Positions 24,365-33,471 of a DNA stretch of 64,000 nt are shown here, in pieces. A program made the translations under genes and the position numbers. The DNA lies in contig JBFWUT010000003.1 of NCBI GenBank assembly GCA_050247135.1, positions 1 through 64,000 of the forward strand. Direction: 5' to 3'. Positions within the stretch are counted from its first letter, which is position 1. The number at the start of each line of letters is the position of its first letter. The notes beneath the pieces are model-generated. The model searched no databases. It had not been told where the DNA came from and saw only the letters and a program-made list of their open reading frames with translations. This DNA is from Berkiella sp050247135. Its GTDB lineage: Bacteria; Pseudomonadota; Gammaproteobacteria; Berkiellales; Berkiellaceae.

Positions 24365-25492
24365 TCAAAGTGTGATTTTCGGTTGTTTGTTAAATTGGCA
24401 AGTATCCGTAGATGTCATATTATTAATAGATGTATCCCTAGTCCTTTCAAGTCGGGCGCCGGAAAATAGAAGCACTTCTTGCTTTTTTTGGCTGTTATAA
24501 TCAGGCAAATATTTTGCAACGTTAAGAATTATTTCGTCTGGCAGCTTGCTAAGGGCTTGTCCGTATGCAAAAGCAGGATTACAATCTAATATAGTGTGAT
24601 TCAACGCCTGTCCCACATTACGACTTTTTATTAAATGTGTAAAGAAGATGATGGCAAATCTGTCTAAATGATTATCATTAGCTAAACAACCAGACAAATA
24701 GTCTTTCCTCTTCAAAAATAGTGGCAATAAATTTTTCCGATCTAGTTGCATACCATCTAAAACTAAGCGATAAAAATAATTGAATTGGCTTACAATCATA
24801 TCGATCGGGCGTAGAATGGTGTTGAATTCTTCTAAAAAACGAACCCCTTTCTCACTGGAAGAAAACCTCAAAAGTCGCTCGAAATTGCTCGGGTAACCAA
24901 AGGCCAATGGGTTATTAGCGCCATGCTCTACTAAAACTTGCATTAGTTTTTTGGTCACTCTCCCCCCCCCTTGTGCTGCAGCAATAAGGGGATTCTCAAG
25001 CTCGGGATGATTAAGCTTAGCGCCATTTCTTATCAAAAACTCTACTAGCGATGTGGAACCCTTTCTAGCCGCAATTGTTAAAGCGGATTTACTACGTACA
25101 ATTCGATTGATGTCAGCACCATTTTCCAGAAGAAGCGCCGGAATTTTTTCATCACCGTAATAGACGGCTGCCATCAGTGGGCTGCGTTCGCTGTGTCCGC
25201 GTCCGCTGCAGAAATTCGGATCAGCTCCATGGCTTAACAAAAGAGATACGATTTCTTCATGCCCTTTTGCAATAGCGACGAGCAAAGGCGTTCTATGTCT
25301 ATACTGAGTAGCGTAATTTACGTTGGCACCCATATTAATATATGTTTGAACACTATCAGTATTTCCATCAATAATAGCCCTCATAAAGCGCACAATATCG
25401 TCATCGTTGATTGTTTTGTTCTTCATGTATAAAAGAAAATCTTCGTGGGATGGTCTTGTTGGGCTCATTTCTGTAAATTTTCGTTTTGTCAT
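24365..25492 (-). CDS. ankyrin-repeat protein with C-terminal F-box-like motif, probable effector
   Basis: 375 residues from ATG 25492 (AGAGGG upstream; a TTG at 25573 would add 27 residues). Residues about 40-215 form at least four ankyrin repeats, with classic units such as TPLLVAIAKGHEEIVSLLLSHGADPN, seen as TPLLVAIAKG plus EIVSLLLSHGADPN, and SPLMAAVYYGDEKIPALLLE. Near residues 314-331 the sequence LPDEIILNVAKYLPDYN matches the F-box core LPxEIxxxVxxYL. Ankyrin repeats followed by a late F-box-like motif is the plan of poxvirus ANK/PRANC proteins and of several intracellular-bacterial effectors that recruit SCF ubiquitin ligases. The N-terminus MTKRKFTE is basic. Binding to Skp1 is a prediction. 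Confidence 0.8.
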   Translation of the reverse strand: MTKRKFTEMSPTRPSHEDFLLYMKNKTINDDDIVRFMRAIIDGNTDSVQTYINMGANVNYATQYRHRTPLLVAIAKGHEEIVSLLLSHGADPNFCSGRGHSERSPLMAAVYYGDEKIPALLLENGADINRIVRSKSALTIAARKGSTSLVEFLIRNGAKLNHPELENPLIAAAQGGGRVTKKLMQVLVEHGANNPLAFGYPSNFERLLRFSSSEKGVRFLEEFNTILRPIDMIVSQFNYFYRLVLDGMQLDRKNLLPLFLKRKDYLSGCLANDNHLDRFAIIFFTHLIKSRNVGQALNHTILDCNPAFAYGQALSKLPDEIILNVAKYLPDYNSQKKQEVLLFSGARLERTRDTSINNMTSTDTCQFNKQPKITL

Positions 25493-25676
25493 TTGCTTGC
25501 CCTCTTCTATTGTAACGCAGTCATTATGCCAAGCTGAGCTATTAACCTTACTAAAAAAGCTGGTTATCTGCAATATCTGTCCGACAAACGTTAAGCGCGA
25601 TATTCCCCGCCGAATCCCAACCCTGCACCATCCGATTTTTTTGGAAGCTTATTGACCATGATTATGCCGCTAATCG

Positions 25677-25696
25677 GTAAGCCTCCGACAAGAACG
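25677..25696 (+). repeat. possible terminal repeat of a decayed IS66 element
   Basis: gtaagcctccgacaagaacg resembles the GTAAGCG-type ends of IS66-family elements and lies 108 bases before an IS66 transposase fragment. No matching opposite end was found. The rest of 25574-25785 has no recognisable gene; gcgattagatc occurs twice near 25744 and 25765. Confidence 0.3.
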
Positions 25697-25784
25697 AGCA
25701 TATCCACCCATCTGACTCAAACAATTGTATCTGCACAGCTATGGCGATTAGATCACGCACAGAATAGCGATTAGATCCTAATAT

Positions 25785-26031
25785 ATGTGCGATGCTCTTA
25801 GTAGAAACATGCCAGAGGCACTTAAAGCTATATTAATCAATTGCCTCGCTCATGCACGCCGCAAGTTTGTTGAAATAGAATCCTTTTACGTTGAAGAATG
25901 TGGCCATGTGATCAACACTTTAGCCCAAGTTTATCATCATGACTCCCTGGCCAAGGATCAGCAATTGTCAGCTGAACAACGATTAGTTTTTCATCAAGAG
26001 CACAGTGGTCCTATCATGGATCAATCGAGGT
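25785..26031 (+). pseudogene. IS66-family transposase fragment
   Basis: The translation contains CDALSRNMPEAL, CLAHARRKFVEIES, ECGHVINTLAQVYHHD and AEQRLVFHQEHSGPIMDQ, all characteristic of the central-to-late part of IS66 TnpC. About 80 residues remain out of roughly 500; the N-terminal part and the last part are missing. The match ends abruptly at about 26030, where it is joined in another frame to an ATPase fragment. Confidence 0.85.
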
Positions 26032-26644
26032 CTTTACATTTCTGCGGATAATATTAACGTATTAGCAAATGGGTTATTGAATATCGCCAAAACTTATTTT
26101 GCACAAGGCGGTGAGGCATTATTTATTGATGAAGTCCATAAATACCCAAATTGGTCACTTGAGATTAAAAATATTCTTGATATCTATAGCTGGATGCTTT
26201 ATTCCCAATATTGATAATATGAGTAAAGATTTGAAAGTTTCCAGAGATTTTATTTACGATGGTCTAGTGTACTTGCAAAAAGCGGGCCTTATAAACAGCA
26301 TTTATTCAAATGGCAAGGGCACGAAATTAGTGCGTAAGCCAGCTCGTATTTATCTGAACAACAGCAATATGTCCTATGCTATTCAAGGTGAGTTCAAGCT
26401 TAAAGCAGACATCGGTGCCGCACGTGAAACCTTTTTTGCAAATCAATTGGCAGCGCTTCATCAGGTCAATACCTCAGATGTGGGTGATTTTCTAGTTGAT
26501 GACAAGTATTTATTCGAAATTGGTGGTTCGGGCAAAACCAAAAAACAAATAAAAGATAAAGGGAGAGCTTATCTTGCCATCGATGGTATTGAAATAGGTG
26601 CCGGAATTAAAATTCCACTCTATCTATTCGGATTTTTGTACTGA
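26031..26644 (+). pseudogene. AAA-family ATPase (DUF4143-type) remnant, deleted and frameshifted
   Basis: Frame 1 (26032-26200) reads GLYISADNINVLANGLLNIA and EALFIDEVHKYPNWSLEIKN, the Walker B region of the DUF4143-associated ATPases. After LDIYS (about 26193) the family sequence stops, and the C-terminal domain resumes in another frame (PNIDNMSKDLKVSRDFIYDG, YLQKAGLINSI, KPARIYLNN, FEIGGSGKTKKQI). The Walker A part and about 200 central residues are missing. This is a dead gene fused by deletion to the IS66 fragment. The C-terminal segment might be translated from 26220 but would lack the ATPase core. Confidence 0.8.
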
Positions 26645-26664
26645 CGGCTAGAGTTTTTTAAAAG

Positions 26665-27537
26665 TTACTTCTCATTCCAAGCTAATACATAAGCCTGCTT
26701 GGCCATATTATAAGTGAAAGAGGTATCATCCTCGGGAATAGCTTGCGCTGCTTTCTCCCAGAGTTCAAATGCCTTGGGTGAGACAATATTTGCTTCTAAG
26801 GTTCTGGGGCGTTTTTCTGCCATACCTAGTAAAATGAGCTTTTTGGCGTCGCCAGGTGCTATACTTTGCTGGTGATAATATACCGCTACTTTATCAAAGC
26901 CTTCTTTCTTATAAAGCACATCTAGGTTTTGACCCAGATTATAGTCGACCCCATATAGCTGACCCAGTGCAATCATTTTATTCACATAATCATCAAAAAT
27001 CTCGGGTTGATATGTGGTATGCCAAGTTTTCATAATCGATTCTTGTGATGCAACAACTCCACCTGGTTTTAAGTAGGTTTTCATCTTCGTAATGGCGTTT
27101 GCTGGCGTCTGTAAATGCATCAATACAAAGCGAGAATAAACGATATCAGCTTTGCCCAGGGGCAGGGTATTCTCATGATTGATATCGGCTAAAACAAAGG
27201 TAACATTGCTTAAAACTTGGGCTTGGATACGTTCTTTTGCTAAATCGATTTGAGCTTGGCTAATATCAAGGGCATAAACATGACCATTGGCTCCGACTTT
27301 GTTTGCAATATAGGTTGTCATCATGCCATTACCGCAACCTATCTCATAAACGACCATGCCTTCGGATAGCCCCGCTTTTTCTAGATGCAGATAAGATTGT
27401 GCACTCAAAACTTTGTCTTGTAATGCGAGTCTTTCTGAACCCAGCGTGCCTGTTGCTAGAGTGTAAGTGTGACTGCCGTCAGATGAAAAAACTGAGTTCA
27501 TAAACATAAGACCGATCAATAGGGCTATTTTCTTCAT
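26665..27537 (-). CDS. exported SAM-dependent methyltransferase
   Basis: 290 residues from ATG 27537. It starts with a convincing signal peptide (MKKIALLIGLMFMNSVFSSDG), which is unusual for a methyltransferase. The enzyme core is complete: motif I VVYEIGCGNGMMTTYIA, motif II VYALDISQAQIDLA, then NVTFVLADINHEN and a post-motif YSRFVLMHLQTP. SAM is not expected in the periplasm, so the enzyme may act after delivery into host cytoplasm, or the N-terminus could be a membrane anchor facing inward. It begins 8 bases after the stop of the MFS gene and is probably in its operon. Confidence 0.8.
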   Translation of the reverse strand: MKKIALLIGLMFMNSVFSSDGSHTYTLATGTLGSERLALQDKVLSAQSYLHLEKAGLSEGMVVYEIGCGNGMMTTYIANKVGANGHVYALDISQAQIDLAKERIQAQVLSNVTFVLADINHENTLPLGKADIVYSRFVLMHLQTPANAITKMKTYLKPGGVVASQESIMKTWHTTYQPEIFDDYVNKMIALGQLYGVDYNLGQNLDVLYKKEGFDKVAVYYHQQSIAPGDAKKLILLGMAEKRPRTLEANIVSPKAFELWEKAAQAIPEDDTSFTYNMAKQAYVLAWNEK

Positions 27538-27544
27538 AGGGCTG

Positions 27545-28831
27545 CTAGGTGAGTACGGCTTCCTTTGCTGTTCTGGCATTTTTAATTGACGCTGAAGCAG
27601 GATGTGATTCTTTTAAGATCAGAGCGAGCAGACTGGCGGCGATTAAACTAATAGGAATAATGGTGAGTGCTCCTGAGTAATGGGTAATGGAAGGGATCAC
27701 ATCCCCTGATGATCTTAAGGAATTATCCAAAATAAGGCCCACAACCGGCGCTAATAAGGCACCGGCAATGGTGATTACCATGTTGGAGAAAGCCGCCGCT
27801 GTGGCACTGGCGCGGGAATCTGAAATATCGTTACCCACCGCAAAAATAATAATTTCAACGCTGGTAAAGAAGCCCGTTAAAAAGAGCATCATATAAATCA
27901 CGGCCACGTTCTCGGAAGGGATCCATAGCACATAGAGCATACTGGCAGCAGCGGCCAAGGCTCCCATGATCATGGGGATGCGGCGGCTTTTAATGCGCTC
28001 AGAAATGGCGCCCCAAAGCGGTGCCCCAAAGGCAAAGCCTAAAAACACTAATGATGAGCCCCATGCAGCTTGGGATTGGGTAAGGCCCACGTTCTCTAAA
28101 TAGTTGGGAGCCCATACTTCGGCAAACCCTGAAATCGGTAAAAAGGTAAAGCAGCCAATTAGGCCAATAATCCACATTTGGCGGTTTCGCGAGAGCATTA
28201 AGAGTGCTTTTAAAATCGCACTGAGTTTAAGGGGTTCATCAGTGACTTGAACTTTTTGCGCCCCTTTATCTTTTAATACAAACCATAAGGTCAGCATTAA
28301 GATGACGCCAGCAATCACGGCATAGTGCAGCGTTTGTTGCCAGCCAATCACATTCACGAGATATTCCATGGAAACTTCGCCAAAAATAGCACCAAGCATT
28401 CCCAATGTATTGCAAAGGCCAGTCACAGGGGCAAAATACTTGGCAGGCAACCAGTCGTTGGTGAGTTTTAACACCCCAACATAGGCAAAGGCAGAGCCAA
28501 AGCCAATCATAAAGCGCGCTAATTGCGCGACGGGCGTTAGGGTAGTGGTCGCAAAACAGTAAGTGCCCAAAGCGCAGATGGCGCAAGCAAAGGTGAGTAC
28601 GCGTCGTGGCCCAAATTTATCAATGCTTAAACCCACAGGGATCTGCATGAGGGTATAGGCGTAATAGTAAAAGGCGACTAAGTAGCCAAAAGCTGTTTCA
28701 GTTAAATGAAAGCTGTGTTGTAGTTCGATTTTCATGACGCTAGGCGCGACGCGAAGATAGTATTCATAACAGTAAAAAAGCATTCCTAAAAAGCACATCG
28801 TAAAAGCAGCTCTCATTGAAGGCATTTTCAT
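27545..28831 (-). CDS. MFS transporter, Pht-like
   Basis: 428 residues with 12 predicted membrane helices. The N-terminal FLGMLFYCYEYYLRVAPSVM and AFYYYAYTLMQIPVGLSIDKFGPRR (MFS signature between helices 2 and 3, with GPRR) resemble the phagosomal transporter (Pht) proteins of Legionella, Coxiella and Francisella, which import amino acids or nucleosides from the host vacuole or cytosol. Substrate cannot be read from sequence. The following exported methyltransferase gene starts 8 bases downstream. Confidence 0.85.
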   Translation of the reverse strand: MKMPSMRAAFTMCFLGMLFYCYEYYLRVAPSVMKIELQHSFHLTETAFGYLVAFYYYAYTLMQIPVGLSIDKFGPRRVLTFACAICALGTYCFATTTLTPVAQLARFMIGFGSAFAYVGVLKLTNDWLPAKYFAPVTGLCNTLGMLGAIFGEVSMEYLVNVIGWQQTLHYAVIAGVILMLTLWFVLKDKGAQKVQVTDEPLKLSAILKALLMLSRNRQMWIIGLIGCFTFLPISGFAEVWAPNYLENVGLTQSQAAWGSSLVFLGFAFGAPLWGAISERIKSRRIPMIMGALAAAASMLYVLWIPSENVAVIYMMLFLTGFFTSVEIIIFAVGNDISDSRASATAAAFSNMVITIAGALLAPVVGLILDNSLRSSGDVIPSITHYSGALTIIPISLIAASLLALILKESHPASASIKNARTAKEAVLT

Positions 28832-28967
28832 AAGGTTATGATCCTAATTGAAGCGTTTAGACAATCTGTCAAAATACTAAGTCAACTGACACATTGAGCG
28901 TTGTCGACCCTATAATTAAACACAAAATATCATAAAAATCTATGTTTTCGGCGGCGCTATAAGGCAC

Positions 28968-29639
28968 TTACTTGCGATAAGAGCTTCGAGCTGAAGTGGG
29001 AGCACTGGAGGATATTTTAAAAGGTTTTAATTCTTCCCTAAAACCTTCGATTCGTGATTTGATGATATTGGTTGTATCTTTATTGAATTCAATACGCTTT
29101 TTCAAACTCGTTAGCGCTTCTTTGAATATTTTGTCTAATTCATTGACTAGAGTCAGATTATTATAATTAAACGGTTCTCTTTCTCTTTTAACCAATAGTA
29201 CTTCAATTTTTAATTTCATGGTTGCAATAATTTCTGCTTTAGAACCCTTTTTATTAAAAACCAGGGTTTTATCATCAGCTTGAGAATGGGTAGATGATGA
29301 TGACGATCGGGATGATGTTGTTGCACCGGCTTTATTGGATGAAGAGGAAAATCTCGCATTGAGAGTTTGCAATGACTCTAACCCTTTTAGAAAGCCGTTT
29401 ATGATAACAAGAAGAGGCGATGAAGGAGTATCATCTAAGGGTGGTAAAGTAAACCAGTGTTCATCTAATTCATTGTCATCATCATCAGGTTTATTGGTTA
29501 ATGAATTTTTAACTTGTGTCATATCAAAATGACTCGGTGCAGAACAAGATTCAGCTTGGGGTGCTGGAGGTAAATCAAAGAAACCGTTTGACTGGCGTTG
29601 GATGGTGACAGGTTTACTTGGTCCACTTTTCATATTCAT
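28968..29639 (-). CDS. unknown Ser-rich protein, putative effector
   Basis: 223 residues; AGGAG lies 8 bases before ATG 29639. Residues 1-95 are Pro/Asp-rich and disordered-looking (PDDDDNELDEHWFTLPPLDD), residues 95-120 are a Ser/Thr tract, residues 125-205 are helical and Lys-rich (MKLKIEVLLVKRERE; LDKIFKEALTSLKKRIEF), and the tail is Ser/Ala-rich. No signal peptide or membrane segment, no family recognised. Confidence 0.6.
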   Translation of the reverse strand: MNMKSGPSKPVTIQRQSNGFFDLPPAPQAESCSAPSHFDMTQVKNSLTNKPDDDDNELDEHWFTLPPLDDTPSSPLLVIINGFLKGLESLQTLNARFSSSSNKAGATTSSRSSSSSTHSQADDKTLVFNKKGSKAEIIATMKLKIEVLLVKREREPFNYNNLTLVNELDKIFKEALTSLKKRIEFNKDTTNIIKSRIEGFREELKPFKISSSAPTSARSSYRK

Positions 29640-29802
29640 AAAGAAACTCCTGACATCAGTGGCATTATGTTCTTTTTACAATATTCATCTTTGATAAGCA
29701 ACTACAATGGATTGAGTGAAGTGGCTGTTAATAAGAACAGTATGGAACTATTTTAGACTAGACTGGGTCCTAAAAAGAAAATAACTTCTGTGAGAAAAAT
29801 GT

Positions 29803-30768
29803 ATGAAAGTTGCACTCGATCTTGAAGAGTTATTAGCCAACAACCAGATCACTCAAGCAGAATACGAGAAATTAAAAACACTCGCCAATCAAACGACTAC
29901 CTCGCTGGCATTCAGCCTGCTGATTGGCTTTGGTGTGATTGCGGTAAGTGGTGCCGCACTCGCGTTAGTGCCAACCCCTGTCACTGCTATCATCATCGGT
30001 GCATTGGTTTTGGTGGGAGGCATAGCGCTACAAAAAACAGGTTTAGCACAATGGCAACTACTCGCCCAAATATGTATTTTAGTGGGTGCCTTAATGCTAG
30101 CGGGCGGGATCTTGGTTGCCGACAATGGTAACCCGCGAAGTTTTATTGCCATTGCCTTTATTTATGGCATTTCAGCTGTCTTTGCTCAAAGTAGTTTATT
30201 AACCGTATTGGCAGTATTGTCGATAGGTCCCATATTGGGCGCAGCTACTGGTTATTCACATGCCATGTACATGGTCGGTGTGCAAGAACCCTTATTAACG
30301 GTACTGGTATTTAGCGCGATGGGAATGGGATTTTTTTGGGTATCCCAGAAATTGCCTTTAGTGCCGAATTTATCGTTAGTCTATTCGCATCTGAGCATCA
30401 TTGCTGCAAGGGCTTGTTTATTTATGGTCAACATGGGATTTTGGATAGGTTCATTGTGGGGTGATAAAATCAATGCAAAATCGACCAACCCGATTGTCAT
30501 TTCCGATGTTACCTTCTCGGTGATGTGGGCGTTAGCGCTCATTGGCGCGGGTATTTGGGCATGGCGTGAAAATCGACGTTGGGCGTTGAATGTAGTTGCC
30601 ATCTTTGGTGGGATCCATTTTTACACACAATGGTTTGAACATCTGCAAGCCTCTGCTGCCACAGTGTTATTGGCCGGACTATCGGCGTTGGTTTTTGCTA
30701 TGATGCTAAGGCACATCAATATGCTGATGGCGCAAAACAATACCCTGATTGAACAAAGTAAAAAATGA
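29803..30768 (+). CDS. polytopic membrane protein, DUF2157-like, copy A
   Basis: 321 residues. Residues 1-30 form a soluble helix hairpin with LEELLANNQITQAEYEKLKT, as at the start of DUF2157-type proteins, followed by about nine to ten membrane helices. The end contains GIHFYTQWFEHL, similar to the GxxxFTRYF motif in that group. A paralogue follows at 30848. Role unknown; inner-membrane location expected. Confidence 0.65.
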   Translation: MKVALDLEELLANNQITQAEYEKLKTLANQTTTSLAFSLLIGFGVIAVSGAALALVPTPVTAIIIGALVLVGGIALQKTGLAQWQLLAQICILVGALMLAGGILVADNGNPRSFIAIAFIYGISAVFAQSSLLTVLAVLSIGPILGAATGYSHAMYMVGVQEPLLTVLVFSAMGMGFFWVSQKLPLVPNLSLVYSHLSIIAARACLFMVNMGFWIGSLWGDKINAKSTNPIVISDVTFSVMWALALIGAGIWAWRENRRWALNVVAIFGGIHFYTQWFEHLQASAATVLLAGLSALVFAMMLRHINMLMAQNNTLIEQSKK

Positions 30769-30847
30769 GAGCATCGTTACAAAACACGACACTGTCATGT
30801 TTTGCTATATCGATATGCAGCGATGATTAGTAACCTAGGAAACTGTA

Positions 30848-31684
30848 ATGCACTCTGCCAGCCAAAGCACTCTGTCTATTGTGATTAATCTACTAATAGG
30901 TTTTGTAGTGCTTACTGCCAGTTGTTTAACGCTTTTGTTAGTACCCACAACAACGACAGCTATTATGATAGGTGCACTGGTTTTGGTGGGGGGTATCGCC
31001 CTGCAAAAGTCAGGATTAGCGAAGTGGCAATTGTTGGCTCAAATAAGCATTTTAGTGGGCGCTGTAATCCTTGGCGGTGGCATTATACTTGCTGATAAAG
31101 GTAATCTGCGTAGCTTTGCCGCTATTGTGATTGTTTACGGAATTGCTGGAGTATACGCACGCAGTGGTACCTTAATTGCACTAGCGGTCTTTGCGCTTGG
31201 TCCTACTTTAGGGGCTGCTTCGGGCTATTCTCATGTTACGGTGCAAGAACCCTTGTTAACAGTCGTGGTATTTAGTGTACTCGGCATGGGGTTATTTTGG
31301 GTTTCGCAATCTTTGGCGTATTCACATCTGGCAATCATTGCTTCAAGAACCTGTGCATTGATGGTTAATATTGGGTTTTGGATGGGAGCGGTATGGGGTG
31401 ATAAGCTCAATGAACAATCTCAACACCCTATTGTGATTTCAGATGTCATTTTTTCAGTGATGTGGGCAGTAGTCTTATTCGGTGCCGCCATTTGGGCTTG
31501 GCGCGAAAATCGCCCTTGGTTACTAGATATCGTGGCTGTTTTTGGTGTCATTCATTTTTACACCCAATGGTATGTACATTTTGGTGCAACAATCGAAACC
31601 CTATCATCGGCTTTGACTACGGCTTTACTATTTCCCTTATTGATAAGGTATATTCATAGGCTGATTGAGCAAAATAAAAAATAA
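30848..31684 (+). CDS. polytopic membrane protein, DUF2157-like, copy B
   Basis: 278 residues, clearly paralogous to copy A: both share TTTTAIMIGALVLVGGIALQK-type sequence near the second helix (A: TAIIIGALVLVGGIALQKTG), GYSH, VQEPLLTV, NPIVISDV/HPIVISDV, FSVMWA and HFYTQW. It lacks the N-terminal soluble helices of copy A and a dozen residues between helices. AGGAAACTGTA precedes its ATG. The 79-base gap contains no obvious terminator, so the pair is probably co-transcribed after a tandem duplication. Confidence 0.7.
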   Translation: MHSASQSTLSIVINLLIGFVVLTASCLTLLLVPTTTTAIMIGALVLVGGIALQKSGLAKWQLLAQISILVGAVILGGGIILADKGNLRSFAAIVIVYGIAGVYARSGTLIALAVFALGPTLGAASGYSHVTVQEPLLTVVVFSVLGMGLFWVSQSLAYSHLAIIASRTCALMVNIGFWMGAVWGDKLNEQSQHPIVISDVIFSVMWAVVLFGAAIWAWRENRPWLLDIVAVFGVIHFYTQWYVHFGATIETLSSALTTALLFPLLIRYIHRLIEQNKK

Positions 31685-31691
31685 TCGCTTG

Positions 31692-32852
31692 TTATTTTGC
31701 TGCTAACAATCCTATCGCAATTTGCACAAACACTTTGGCGCCAAATTTAATGATCTCATCATTAAAATCATATTTAGCGTTGTGACAACAAGGCGCGTTT
31801 TCTCCATTGCCCATAAAAAAATAACTGCCTGGCACTTGTTGTAAGAAAAAGGAAAAATCCTCGGATGCGCGAGCGGGATTAGGTTTTAATGCGACATTGT
31901 CCGTTCCTAAACAAAGTTTGGCTTGCTCAATGAGAAAGTCGGTTTCCTGTTGGGTGTTGATGGTTGCCGGATAAATTTCATCGTATTGAAATTCGATAGA
32001 AACTTCATGCTTTTGTTCAATATCCTTTAGTGTTTTCTGTAACAGGGATTTGGCGATTTTGGCTTTCTCATCTGAGGGAGCACGAATGGTTCCTTGTAAA
32101 TAAGTCACATCCGGGATCACATTGGTTGCAAAACCGCTTTTGCACTGGGTAAGCGTCATAACCGTTTGCTCGGCTTCATGAGATAATTCATCATGCAGCT
32201 GTTTTAATGACAGAATCACTTCAGCAGCCACCAGCAGCGGGTTTTTGGTTAACTCAGGTTGCGCGGCATGTCCCCCTTTGCCATGAATATGCAGGGTGAA
32301 TTCATGGTTGCTATACATAGCGCAGCCATGTTTTGCTAATAAGGTGCCCACCGGCCAGCCCGGGTAATTGTGTAAACCATAAATCACATCGACTTTAGGA
32401 TTATCTAGCACGCCATCGTCAATCATGGCTTTGGCACCAGCGCCACCTTCTTCAGCAGGTTGAAAGATAAATTTAATTTTACCCGTGAGTTTATCTTTCA
32501 TGTGACACAAAAGGTGTGCTGCTGCCAGCAATGTGGCCACATGTCCGTCGTGACCACAAGCATGCATTTTTCCCTTGTTCTCTGATTTGTAAGGCAGCTC
32601 TGAATCTTCTTCAATGGGCAAGGCATCCATATCCGCTCTAAGCCCTAAGGTTTTACCTGGCTTGCCGGTATCAAGGACTGCGACAACGCCGGTTTTGCCG
32701 ACTTGAGTTTGGATGGGTAAGCCTAGCTTGGTTAACTCATTCGCGATCAACGATGCGGTTTGTTGCTCTTCATAACGCAGTTCCGGATGTGCATGGATAG
32801 TATGGCGAATTTTACGGTAATAAGGAAAAATCTCGTTGATTAAATGTTCCAT
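31692..32852 (-). CDS. M20 family amidohydrolase (hippurate/N-acyl-amino-acid hydrolase type)
   Basis: 386 residues from ATG 32852 (GAGGG 8 bases upstream). Metal-site motifs are complete: GLRADMDALPIEE, HACGHDGHVATLLAAA, FQPAEEGGAGAKAM and the last His in PCCHNAKYDFNDE. This pattern is typical of peptidase M20D enzymes, which release amino acids from N-acyl or N-carbamoyl conjugates in the cytoplasm. A fragment of a second copy of the same C-terminus is present at 34797-34886. Confidence 0.9.
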   Translation of the reverse strand: MEHLINEIFPYYRKIRHTIHAHPELRYEEQQTASLIANELTKLGLPIQTQVGKTGVVAVLDTGKPGKTLGLRADMDALPIEEDSELPYKSENKGKMHACGHDGHVATLLAAAHLLCHMKDKLTGKIKFIFQPAEEGGAGAKAMIDDGVLDNPKVDVIYGLHNYPGWPVGTLLAKHGCAMYSNHEFTLHIHGKGGHAAQPELTKNPLLVAAEVILSLKQLHDELSHEAEQTVMTLTQCKSGFATNVIPDVTYLQGTIRAPSDEKAKIAKSLLQKTLKDIEQKHEVSIEFQYDEIYPATINTQQETDFLIEQAKLCLGTDNVALKPNPARASEDFSFFLQQVPGSYFFMGNGENAPCCHNAKYDFNDEIIKFGAKVFVQIAIGLLAAK

Positions 32853-32940
32853 GAGCAAACCCTCGCTGTTATTCGTTCAAATGGTAAACTAATATGGTGA
32901 TTTGAGCTAACCTAAATATTACATTATTAAGTCTTCTGAC

Positions 32941-33471
32941 ATGAAAAAATATACCTTGATCCCAGCAACGCAAGAAGACGAAAGTATTCTTTCACATTTG
33001 TGGCCTTTTTATGTTTATGATCTCACACGCTATTGTGGTCATAAACCAGGTTGGCATAATCCAACCGAACCCACTTTTAAGAGTCATTGCGTGGCCGATT
33101 ATTATAAGGATCCAGACAGTCAAATTTATCTTCTTAAAATGGGAAGTGAGCATGCAGGCTTTATGGTCATTAAAAAGCCCGATTTTATGCCAGATGTTGA
33201 TTGGTTCATGGCCGAATTCTTCATCGTAGCTAAATTTCAACGCAGTGGCTTAGGCCATGAGGTTGCTATCGATTGTTTTAATCGCTTTAAAGGAAAATGG
33301 GCCGTTGGGGTGTTGCCCGAAAATGCGCCCGCTTTTGTGTTTTGGCAAAAAACCATTTCTCAACTCACTCGCAATCATTATCAAGAAGTGCATAAAACCA
33401 AAGACGAATTAAAAACGCCGGAATATCCCAACCCTTATCCGATGAATATGTTTCTGTTTACGGTAACTTAA
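32941..33471 (+). CDS. GNAT-family acetyltransferase
   Basis: 176 residues. The acetyl-CoA-binding region reads MAEFFIVAKFQRSGLGHEVA (near residues 97-116), with the expected Q/R-x-x-G-x-G/A pattern as QRSGLGH, followed by a late PENAPAFVFWQK helix. Substrate unknown. The stop codon directly abuts the ATG of the kinase gene that follows, so the two are co-translated; aminoglycoside-type modification enzymes are one possibility but not shown. Confidence 0.82.
   Translation: MKKYTLIPATQEDESILSHLWPFYVYDLTRYCGHKPGWHNPTEPTFKSHCVADYYKDPDSQIYLLKMGSEHAGFMVIKKPDFMPDVDWFMAEFFIVAKFQRSGLGHEVAIDCFNRFKGKWAVGVLPENAPAFVFWQKTISQLTRNHYQEVHKTKDELKTPEYPNPYPMNMFLFTVT

Noticed and set aside
28266..28586. Minus-strand 106-codon frame
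   Set aside because: Alternative frame inside the MFS transporter gene; Trp/Cys-rich composition typical of shadows.
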